NCBI GenBank assembly: GCA_044223665.1
Contig: JBGALT010000019.1
Coordinates: forward strand, 9,859-73,858
Length of the DNA stretch: 64,000 bases
Origin: JBBSAT01 sp044223665
GTDB taxonomy: Bacteria > Myxococcota_A > Polyangia > Polyangiales > Sandaracinaceae
Direction of reading: 5' to 3'
Shown here: one piece after another, positions 55,719 to 64,000 of the stretch
Numbering within the stretch: the first letter of the stretch is position 1
Layout: each line of letters begins with the position of its first letter
Program-made: the position numbers and the translations under genes
Notes under the pieces: generated by a model
Told to the model about the DNA's origin: nothing
The model's database searches: none
Seen by the model: the letters and a program-made list of their open reading frames with translations, nothing else

Positions 55719-55814
55719 GTACGCGGGATGTGTGCCCCTAGCCACGGGCCGCGGCGAATCGGGCCGGAATCCCGCTGAAACGGGGCTGGAACCGGGCCTG
55801 CGAGAGCGGTGGGC

Positions 55815-56720
55815 ATGCGCCGCTTCGCCTCCCTCGCCGCCGCCCTCGTCTGCCTGGCCATGGTCCTCTCGCCCTCGCTCGTCGCCCGCGCGACCGACGA
55901 GGGAACCGGCTCGCTCCTGCCCGAGAGCCTCTCGCACGGCATCCTCGGCGACGGCCGGGTGATCACCGGGCTCACGGCGCATCGCGCGCTCGCGCTGACC
56001 TTCGACGATGGCCCCGGCCCCCAGACGCTGCGCTTGCTCGACACGCTCGACGCGCACCACGTGCACGCGACGTTCTTCCTGGTCGCACGCCAGCTCGAGC
56101 ACGCCCACGGCCGCGCCGTCGCGCGGGAGATCCTCCGCCGCGGCCACTCGGTCGGTCTGCACTCGTATGCGCACGACGACGTCACCCAGATGAGCGCCGA
56201 GGCGCTCGGTGCGGATCTCGACCAGGCCGAGGCCGTGTTCGTCGACGCCTTCGGCACTCGGCCTTCGCTCTACCGCCCGCCCTACGGCCGCCACGACGAC
56301 GCCGTCGACGCCGTGCTCGCCGAGCGCGGCTACACCGAGGTGCTCTGGAACATCACGGCCGGCGACGGCTCCGCGCGCACGCCCGAGCGCGTGGTCGCGG
56401 ACTTCCGAGCGGCGCTCGATCGCCAGGAGCGCATGCGCCACGGACAGGGCGGCATCCTGATCCTGCACGACACCCATCGCTGGATCGTCGATGCCGTGCC
56501 CGGGATCCTCGACGAGATCGACGCGCGGAACTGCGTCGCGCTCGCCCACGGTGAGGAGCTCTGGGACGTCGAGGGCGACCTCTCGGCTTGGTACGAGGCC
56601 CGCGGCGATGCTCCCGCGCACCGCACCGCGCGCCGCATGGAGCTGGCACCGGAGACCTTCGAGGCCCGTCAGGCCGCGCTCCGCGCCGATGCCGAAGCGC
56701 GCTGCGCGACGGGATCCTGA
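55815..56720 (+). CDS. secreted polysaccharide deacetylase (CE4/NodB family)
   Basis: 301 aa with a signal peptide (FASLAAALVCLAMVLSPSLVA). NodB motifs in order: ALTFDDGPGPQT (catalytic base and metal Asp), HSVGLHSYAHDD (two metal His), YRPPYGRHDD, and ILILHDTH (catalytic His). All metal ligands are present, so it is probably an active zinc-dependent deacetylase of peptidoglycan, chitin-like or exopolysaccharide N-acetyl groups. A GTG at 55809 is an alternative start. Confidence 0.92.
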   Translation: MRRFASLAAALVCLAMVLSPSLVARATDEGTGSLLPESLSHGILGDGRVITGLTAHRALALTFDDGPGPQTLRLLDTLDAHHVHATFFLVARQLEHAHGRAVAREILRRGHSVGLHSYAHDDVTQMSAEALGADLDQAEAVFVDAFGTRPSLYRPPYGRHDDAVDAVLAERGYTEVLWNITAGDGSARTPERVVADFRAALDRQERMRHGQGGILILHDTHRWIVDAVPGILDEIDARNCVALAHGEELWDVEGDLSAWYEARGDAPAHRTARRMELAPETFEARQAALRADAEARCATGS

Positions 56721-56764
56721 CTCGTGCACGAAGCGAACGCGCCGCGGAACGAGGCAGCGGCCCG

Positions 56765-57556
56765 CTACTCGGCCTTGAACGCGGCCTTCCGCTTGCCGAC
56801 GAACGCGGCCATGCCTTCCTTCTGGTCCGCGGTCTCGAAGAGGCCGGCGAAGCCCTCGATCTCGAGCGTGTTGGCGTCGCGCAGCGGGCGCCCTTCCCCT
56901 TCGCGAATGACCTTCTTGGCCTCCGCGACGGCGAGCGGGCCCATCTCGGCGATCATCGCCGCGGTCGCGCGCACGGTCGGCATCAGCTCGGCGAGCGGGA
57001 CCACCTTGTTCACCAGCCCGATCGCGAGCGCCTCGGCGGCGCCGATCGTCTTGCCCGTGTAGACGAGCTCTCTCGCGTGCCCCACGCCCACGCGACGCAG
57101 CAGGCGCTGGGTGCCGCCGAAGCCGGGGATCACGCCGAGCTTCACTTCCGGCTGGCCGAGCTTGGCGTTCTCGCTCGCGTAGATGAAGTCGCACGCGAGC
57201 GCGAGCTCGCAGCCGCCACCGAGCGCGAAGCCGTTCACCGCCGCGATCACCGGCACCGGCAGCGCCTCGATCGCATCGAGCGTCACGTGGCCCATGCGCG
57301 CGAAGGCCCGCGCCTCCTCGAGGCGCATCGCCTGCATCTCGGAGATGTCGGCGCCGGCGACGAACGCCTTCTCGCCTGCGCCCGTGATGGCGACGACGCG
57401 CGTCTCGCGGCGCGTACGGATCTCGTCGATGGCCGAGCGGATCTCGGCGAGCACCTGGGCGTCGAGCGCGTTGAGCTTCTCGGGTCGAGCGATCGTGAGG
57501 ATCGAGAGCGCGCCCTCGTGGGCGAGCTGGGTGACGGTGCGGTTCGTGTCGGTCAT
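56765..57556 (-). CDS. enoyl-CoA hydratase (crotonase family)
   Basis: 263 aa, standard length. Adds water to trans-2-enoyl-CoA. Oxyanion motif KAFVAGADISEM, catalytic Glu in NGFALGGGCELALACDF and Glu in KLGQPEVKLGVIPGFGGTQR. It lies 19 nt downstream of the 3-hydroxyacyl-CoA dehydrogenase gene on the same strand. Together with the thiolase remnants 4-6 kb away, this makes a short-chain acyl-CoA (butyrate/3-hydroxybutyrate-type) set. Confidence 0.94.
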   Translation of the reverse strand: MTDTNRTVTQLAHEGALSILTIARPEKLNALDAQVLAEIRSAIDEIRTRRETRVVAITGAGEKAFVAGADISEMQAMRLEEARAFARMGHVTLDAIEALPVPVIAAVNGFALGGGCELALACDFIYASENAKLGQPEVKLGVIPGFGGTQRLLRRVGVGHARELVYTGKTIGAAEALAIGLVNKVVPLAELMPTVRATAAMIAEMGPLAVAEAKKVIREGEGRPLRDANTLEIEGFAGLFETADQKEGMAAFVGKRKAAFKAE

Positions 57557-57575
57557 GGCGCTGTCTCGGTCGTCC

Positions 57576-58433
57576 TCACTTGGCGTCGTAGCGATAGAAG
57601 CCGCGGCCGGTCTTGCGGCCCAGCCAGCCGGCCTCGACGTGCTGCCGCAGGATGTGCGCCGGCCGGTACTTGTCGTCACCGAGATCGCGGTGGAGCACCT
57701 CGGCGATGAACAGGCACGTGTCGAGGCCGATCAGATCGGCGAGCGCGAGTGGCCCGAGCGGATGGTTCAGCCCGAGCTTGGCGCCCTGGTCGATGTCCTC
57801 CGGCGTGCCGAGGCCCTCCTGCAGCGCGAAGCAGGCCTCGTTGAGGAAGGGAATGAGCATCCGGTTCACGATGAATCCGGGCGAGTCCTTCGACGTGATC
57901 ACGACCTTGCCGAGCTCCTCGGCCATCGAGCGCGTGCGCGCGTAGGTCTCGTCGCTGGTCTGCAGCGCGCGGATGATCTCGACGAGCTTCATCACCGGCA
58001 CGGGGTTCATGAAGTGCATCCCGATGACACGCTCGGGGCGCTTCACCTTCCCGGCCAGGCGCGTGATGGCGATGCTCGAGGTGTTCGTCGCGAGGATCGC
58101 CGTCTCGGGGATCGCCGCCTCGGCGGCCGCGAAGATCTTCGCCTTCACCTCGGGATTCTCGGTCGCCGCCTCGACGACGATGCTCGCGTCGGCGAGCGCC
58201 GCGTAATCGGACACGGCCGTGATGCGACCGACGGTCGCCTTCGCGCTCTCGGCGTCGAGCTTGCCCTTCTCGACCTGCTTACCGAGCTGCTTCTCGATGG
58301 TGGCGCGGCCCTTGTCGGCCAGCGCCTGGCTCGCGTCGAGGAGCTTCACCTCGTAGCCGGCCTGGGCCGCGACCTGCGCGATTCCCTGGCCCATCTGACC
58401 CGCTCCGATGACTCCGAACACGCGTGCGCCCAC
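57576..58433 (-). CDS. 3-hydroxybutyryl-CoA dehydrogenase
   Basis: 285 aa. Oxidises (S)-3-hydroxyacyl-CoA with NAD+ or works in reverse. Rossmann motif VFGVIGAGQMGQGIAQVAA, catalytic His-Glu pair in GMHFMNPVPVMKLVEI and the C-terminal GLNHPLGPLALADLIGLD. The length fits the short HBD type rather than FadB. The start is a GTG at 58433, fixed by GGAGGAA six nt upstream. First gene of an operon with the enoyl-CoA hydratase. Confidence 0.95.
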   Translation of the reverse strand: MGARVFGVIGAGQMGQGIAQVAAQAGYEVKLLDASQALADKGRATIEKQLGKQVEKGKLDAESAKATVGRITAVSDYAALADASIVVEAATENPEVKAKIFAAAEAAIPETAILATNTSSIAITRLAGKVKRPERVIGMHFMNPVPVMKLVEIIRALQTSDETYARTRSMAEELGKVVITSKDSPGFIVNRMLIPFLNEACFALQEGLGTPEDIDQGAKLGLNHPLGPLALADLIGLDTCLFIAEVLHRDLGDDKYRPAHILRQHVEAGWLGRKTGRGFYRYDAK

Positions 58434-58667
58434 GGCTTCCTCCGATGTCGAGGCGACGCGATTACCCAGCGCGCGCCGTCCGGTCAACCCCGCCGCGTCG
58501 ATCTTGCCGGCGGTGCTCCACGCTCGTTCGCTTCCGCCGTCGCGAGCGACCACGGCTCGCCCATGCCGATCGCCGCTGTGGCAGTCTGATGGGCGCGGCG
58601 ACCTCGGCTGAGGTCCCGCACACCCTTCGCCACGGGCCTCCGGCAGGATGACCCGATCGAGGTCGCC

Positions 58668-60488
58668 ATGGCTCTACGTCGGACGCTTCCCTTCGCCGCT
58701 CTCCTCTTCGCCCTCGCGTCGTGCTCGACGCCGCCGGCCACCACCGTCGAGACGGACGCGGGCGAGACGCCCGACGCCTTCACGCCGCCGGTCGACGGCG
58801 GCCGCGACGTCGGCGTGGACGGAGGCGATCCCCCGGTGATGCCCGATCAGATCTGCCCGGGCGATCCGGACTGCGCCCCGGGCGGCGACATGCACCTCTT
58901 CGCCGGCGCGGCGCGCATCGAGATCACGCCCGACCCCGCCGACTACGAGACGTTCACCGACGTGAACGGCAACAGCGAGTACGACCCCGCCAACGGCGAC
59001 ACCTTCGTCGACGAGAACGCCAACGGCGTCTTCGACGGCATCTGGATGGCCGGCTTCGGCAACGGGCGCGCGGCCACGAGCGTCGACGACCCGCAGTGGG
59101 TGCGCACCCTCGTGCTCCGCTACGGCAACACGACCATCGCCTGGGTCGCGATCGACTGCGTCGGCTACTTCATCGACGAGATCGACATGATCCGCGCGGC
59201 GATCCCCGCGTCCGCCGGCGTCGATCTCGTGAACGTCTCGGCCACCCACGTGCACGAGGCCCAGGACACGGTCGGCATGTGGGGCCGCGAGCTGCTCTCG
59301 TCCGGCTACGACGAGGCCTACATGCAGCGCATCCGCGACGCCGCCGTCCAGTCGGTCGTGGACGCGGTCGCCGGCCTCGAGGAGGCGAACCTCAGCTACG
59401 GCGGCGTCTTCCTGCGCGACGTCGACACGGTGGGCGACGGGAGCGGCGTCAACGACGTGCTCCGCTACGTCGGCGACAACCGCGACCCCTTCGTGATGGA
59501 CGACCAGATCCGTCTGATGCGCCTGGTCGCCGTCGACGGCGAGGGCACGACGACCGGCTCCGACACGATCGCGACGCTGATCAACTATGCCGGCCACCCC
59601 GAGTACGCCGGGTCGCGGAACACCGCGCTCTCGAGCGACTTCCCCCACTGGCTACGCCTCGCCGTCGAGGACGGCGTGGACGGGCCCACCGTGGGCGGCA
59701 CGCTCCAGCACCGCGAGGGCGTCGGCGGCATCGCCGTGTTCATCAACGGCGCGGTCGGCGTCCAGATCGGCCCGAACCACGTGCACATCCAGACGTGGGA
59801 CGGGACGCCGGTGAGTGACGACAATCTCCTCGCGCCTCGGACCGTCGGCGAGCAGCTCGGCTACCACGTGCTCGGCGCGCTACGCGGCGGCGAGATGACG
59901 ATGCTCGACGGCTCGCTCGTGCCCCTCGGGTTCCGCACCGCGCGCTTCTATCTCCCGATCCAGAACCACGGCTACCACCTGATGTTCCGGAGCGGCGTGT
60001 TCCACCGCGACGTCTTCCACTACGACGACTCGCGGATCATCGACACGCGGCGGATGATCAACGTCCCCGACGTCTTCACGGAGATCGCCGTCATCGACGT
60101 CGGGCCAGCGCAGATGTTCACGATCCCCGGCGAGCTCGACCCGATCCTGTTCACCGGCATCGACGGCGATCGCGCCTACACCCCGCCGGGCGTCCCCGTC
60201 GTGGACACGACGCAGGAGAACCCGCCCGACATCACCCTCCCGATGGACCCGCCGATCCTCGCGCTCGCGCGTGCGGACGCGCGCGACGCCGACCAGGTCT
60301 GGCTCCTCGGCCTCACCAACGACTTCCTCGGCTACATGGTGCCGCCCTTCGACTTCGAGACCGACACGGCGATGACGTACCTGTCGGAGGCGCCCGGGCA
60401 CCACTACGAGGAGACGAACTCGATCGGGCGCGCCGGCTGGCCGCGCATCTACTACAAGCTCCAGCAGCTGCTCGACTACACGCCGTGA
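58668..60488 (+). CDS. neutral-ceramidase-like lipoprotein
   Basis: 606-aa predicted lipoprotein (FAALLFALASC lipobox) with an Asp/Gly linker (about 22-60). The rest resembles the neutral/alkaline non-lysosomal ceramidase family: LFAGAARIEITPDPADYETF, IAWVAIDCVGYF, NVSATHVHEAQDT (the family has a His-rich THTH.. motif here), LINYAGHPEYAGSRNTALSS and QMFTIPGELDP. Substrate unproved; amide hydrolysis of a lipid is possible. GAGGTCGCC precedes the ATG. Its stop is directly back to back with that of the next gene (TGATCA). Confidence 0.7.
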   Translation: MALRRTLPFAALLFALASCSTPPATTVETDAGETPDAFTPPVDGGRDVGVDGGDPPVMPDQICPGDPDCAPGGDMHLFAGAARIEITPDPADYETFTDVNGNSEYDPANGDTFVDENANGVFDGIWMAGFGNGRAATSVDDPQWVRTLVLRYGNTTIAWVAIDCVGYFIDEIDMIRAAIPASAGVDLVNVSATHVHEAQDTVGMWGRELLSSGYDEAYMQRIRDAAVQSVVDAVAGLEEANLSYGGVFLRDVDTVGDGSGVNDVLRYVGDNRDPFVMDDQIRLMRLVAVDGEGTTTGSDTIATLINYAGHPEYAGSRNTALSSDFPHWLRLAVEDGVDGPTVGGTLQHREGVGGIAVFINGAVGVQIGPNHVHIQTWDGTPVSDDNLLAPRTVGEQLGYHVLGALRGGEMTMLDGSLVPLGFRTARFYLPIQNHGYHLMFRSGVFHRDVFHYDDSRIIDTRRMINVPDVFTEIAVIDVGPAQMFTIPGELDPILFTGIDGDRAYTPPGVPVVDTTQENPPDITLPMDPPILALARADARDADQVWLLGLTNDFLGYMVPPFDFETDTAMTYLSEAPGHHYEETNSIGRAGWPRIYYKLQQLLDYTP

Positions 60489-61097
60489 TCAGCGCGGCGA
60501 ATCGCCCTCCTCCTCGCTCGTCCGGAAGTAGTGGGCCTCGCACGTCGGGCAGATGCCGTGCGTCGTCCGCAGCGGGAGGCGCGCGATGAAGTCGGGGACG
60601 ACGTCCCAGACCGCCTCGCGCCCGCGACGCGTTCGCCGGCAGTGGGCACACTGCACGACGAGGCCATCCACCGTGCGATAGAGCGGCTCGTTCGCCGGGC
60701 GCACGGCACGGTGTGCGTGCTCGTTCACGAGAGAGTGCAGCGCCAACGGCGCCCGCGACCCATCGAGCGGCACGACGAGGAGCTCGAAGGTCCGCGCCGC
60801 CCACGGCGTGGGGCACGCGTATCGAAACGCGGTGGGCCTCCCGCTCGACAACGCGGCTCGGTGCAAGCGTGCGACGGACTGCCGCAAGGGCCCCGCGGCG
60901 GCCAGCACGTCGGCACCGAGGCCCCATCCCGCGGGAGCGCGCTTCGCATACGCGGGGTTCAGGTAAGCCAAGCGCGCATCGGGCCACATTCCGTACGCGG
61001 GCCAGGGGAGCCCTTCGAGGTGCTCGGCGTCGTGATGGCGCAGATGGTTGCCGAACCGCGCGTCGAGCCGATCCGCCGGTACGTGCTCCCACCCCAT
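60489..61097 (-). CDS. PAS-like protein with C2C2 zinc-ribbon
   Basis: 202 aa. A PAS-like N-terminal part (WPDARLAYLNPAYAKRAPAG, then AARTFELLVVPLDG) and a C-terminal CAHC-x(n)-HGICPTC motif (CAHCRRTRRGREAVWDVVPD, THGICPTCEAHYF). The CxxC...SHGICxxC arrangement is found after PAS or receiver domains in signalling proteins and probably binds zinc. A second copy of this C-terminus lies just upstream (61147). A TAGGCT hexamer is six nt before the ATG. The stop is adjacent to the convergent ceramidase-like gene stop. Confidence 0.75.
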   Translation of the reverse strand: MGWEHVPADRLDARFGNHLRHHDAEHLEGLPWPAYGMWPDARLAYLNPAYAKRAPAGWGLGADVLAAAGPLRQSVARLHRAALSSGRPTAFRYACPTPWAARTFELLVVPLDGSRAPLALHSLVNEHAHRAVRPANEPLYRTVDGLVVQCAHCRRTRRGREAVWDVVPDFIARLPLRTTHGICPTCEAHYFRTSEEEGDSPR

Positions 61098-61103
61098 ACG
61101 AAG

Positions 61104-61109
61104 AGCCTA
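61104..61109 (-). promoter_or_regulatory. TAGGCT -10-like hexamer
   Basis: Six nt before the ATG at 61097, no ribosome site. Same pattern as other possibly leaderless genes in the window. Confidence 0.3.
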
Positions 61110-61146
61110 GCGGCGACCGTGGCGCTTCGCATCATAGAGCGTGAGC

Positions 61147-61532
61147 TCAACGCCGCGTCGATGGATAGTAGTGGGCGCCGCAAGGCGGGCAGATCCCATG
61201 GCTCGCGTTCGCGGGGGAGCGGGCGATGTGGGCCGGCACGACGTCCCAGGTGTCCGTGACCGCGCGGCGAGTACGTCGACAGTACGCACACTGCCGGATG
61301 AGCCCCGCAGGGGTGAGGTAGGAGTAAGTGGTCGGATGTCGTCGGGGGGACCAACGAGCAGCGCGAGCAGGTCTTTCTTGGTCGTCGTGGGGGTGCGTAG
61401 CGACGACCATCACGGAAGTGCAGCGGCGAGCGTCAGGCCGAGCATCCACTTCGGGCTTGGTCACGGCGGGATCGAAGAGTCGGGCCACACGAAGCTCGAA
61501 GGTGAAACGGGCGTCGAATCTTCGAGGGAAAC

Positions 61533-61560
<28 letters not shown>
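61147..61560 (-). pseudogene. second zinc-ribbon gene, C-terminal fragment
   Basis: An open frame reading LTRDTGAWRSFPRRFDARF, then TFELRVARLFDPAV, and ending with CAYCRRTRRAVTDTWDVVPA and ASHGICPPCGAHYYPSTRR. The end is clearly a paralogue of the 60489 protein (CxxCRRTRR, DVVP, HGICPxC, AHY). The N-terminal PAS-like half is missing or replaced; upstream sequence is thiolase-derived. A GTG at 61488 could start a 113-aa product. It shares a 27-nt exact repeat with the thiolase mosaic (61533-61559 and 62162-62188). Confidence 0.6.
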
Positions 61561-63215
<1,655 letters not shown>

Positions 63216-63329
63216 GGATGATGCCGACCGGCGCTCCGGTCAAGCAGGTCGCGTGAGGCCGTTCAGCCAGTCGCGCGGTCGCCGGCGTCACGGCCGTCCG
63301 AGGGCGCCGCCGCGTTCCACGCATAGCCG

Positions 63330-64000
63330 GTCATGCGGCGCGTCTGCCGCAGCCCATCGTGGCAGTGACGCGACCGACCGTCGCCGCGTTCAGATCGTTG
63401 GCCTGGCGAGCAGATGATCGTCGTGGTGTGCCCCCAGCGCGCGGTGACGAGCGAGGGCTCGGCCTCCCACGCATAGCCGGTCGCGGCCTGGTAGGTGACG
63501 CGACGAGCAGCAGGCTGCACGCTCGCGCCGCCGAGGAAGCGGCCGATGGGCGTCACCGTGTGGAAGATGGTCGACGTCGGGCCCGCGACGCGCGCTCCGC
63601 CGAGGAGGGTGCCGTCGGCCGAGAAGCGCGCGACCGTGAGGGCCGGCGCCGCGGGGCTCAGTCCACCGAGCGGCGCATTGCCGCCCGCCAGCGTCAGCCC
63701 ACCGGCGAAGAGGATGGCCGTCGATCCCGCCGGCCCGGCGATGCGCGTCGCCGTGTGGTGCGACGTCGCGTACATGCAGCGCATCCATGTCGGGCGGCGG
63801 CGTCGAGATCGTGCCCGGTGACGAGCGTGTCGGTCGCCGGCGTGCCGGTGGTGACCACCTCACCTGCGTGCGTGATGGCGTCGGCGAGCACCAGCGAGTT
63901 GCCCATCGCGTCGGTCGCATCGCCACCCCACACGAGGAACGCGGTGGACGAGAGCGGCGTGATCGAGGCGCCCACGCGGCTGGCCATCAGCGTGCCACCG
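63330..64000 (-). pseudogene. kelch-like repeat protein, C-terminal part, frameshifted, runs off the edge
   Basis: From the right edge the minus strand reads GASITPLSSTAFLVWGGDAT and GEVVTTGTPATDTLVTGHDLD. After a shift near 63790 it continues HTATRIAGPAGSTAILFAGG, then FHTVTPIGRFLGGAS and VTARWGHTTTII. A further shift near 63420 gives NDLNAATVGRVTATMGCGRR with a stop at 63330. The R/H-T-x-T ... GGx pattern is that of kelch (galactose-oxidase-like) propeller repeats, common in exported myxobacterial proteins. The N-terminus lies outside the window, so no signal peptide can be judged. It adjoins the thiolase mosaic and shows the same kind of damage. Confidence 0.6.

Overview
The window is very GC-rich and densely coded on both strands. 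Features that point to a myxobacterium of the Polyangia (Sandaracinus-like Myxococcota) are: many Cys-rich lipoproteins with Asp/Ala/Gly linkers, an FHA-GAF-sigma54 activator, a Ser/Thr kinase with a PEGA-type neighbour, RCC1 and FG-GAP propeller lipoproteins, AgmX/PglI-type and very large TPR proteins. This placement is inferred from gene content; no rRNA or tRNA gene was seen.

Layout. 1-3.4 kb: start of a GH57-type gene, glgB, and a divergent HEAT-repeat gene. 3.5-9.9 kb: two secreted lipoproteins, a HEAT-repeat lipoprotein and an FHA/GAF/sigma54 activator. 9.9-16.5 kb: a surface-protein cluster (seven-repeat FG-GAP lipoprotein, Tat-type beta-helix lipoprotein, seven-repeat RCC1 lipoprotein, PEGA/TPR membrane protein). 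16.8-19.8 kb: a Ser/Thr kinase followed by a broken winged-helix regulator. 19.9-25.3 kb: DMT transporter, Cys-rich lipoprotein, membrane protein, aspartate kinase, catalase-like protein. 25.3-35.2 kb: a lipoprotein GH1 beta-glycosidase, small TPR protein, hypoxanthine phosphoribosyltransferase and two large TPR proteins behind a promoter carrying three 16-bp repeats. 35.2-39.5 kb: membrane protein, alpha/beta hydrolase, TMTC-like membrane TPR protein, AgmX-like protein. 39.6-46.8 kb: envelope genes, a GbsR-type regulator, a BamB/YfgM-like pair and a ComEA-like protein. 46.8-53.3 kb: UDPGP-family nucleotidyltransferase, lipoprotein, MscS channel, membrane protein and a cytochrome c-NnrU fusion. 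53.4-58.4 kb: urocanate hydratase, a small protein, polysaccharide deacetylase, and enoyl-CoA hydratase with 3-hydroxyacyl-CoA dehydrogenase. 58.7-61.1 kb: ceramidase-like lipoprotein and a C2C2 zinc-ribbon protein.

The last 2.9 kb (about 61.1-64.0 kb) is abnormal. It holds a second zinc-ribbon gene fragment, blocks of two thiolase genes interleaved in an order no intact gene would have, and a frameshifted kelch-like gene running off the edge. With the single-gene frameshifts near 40, 3030, 9229 and 16840-17150, this suggests either draft-quality sequence or real gene decay. The thiolase mosaic in particular looks like a collapsed tandem repeat.

Functional themes: alpha-glucan metabolism (GlgB, GH57), a 3-hydroxyacyl-CoA/enoyl-CoA/thiolase set, outer-membrane and surface lipoprotein biogenesis, and FHA/kinase signalling. 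Start codons fall into two classes: those with a clear GGAGG-type ribosome site, and those with a TANNNT hexamer 6-9 nt upstream that may be leaderless.
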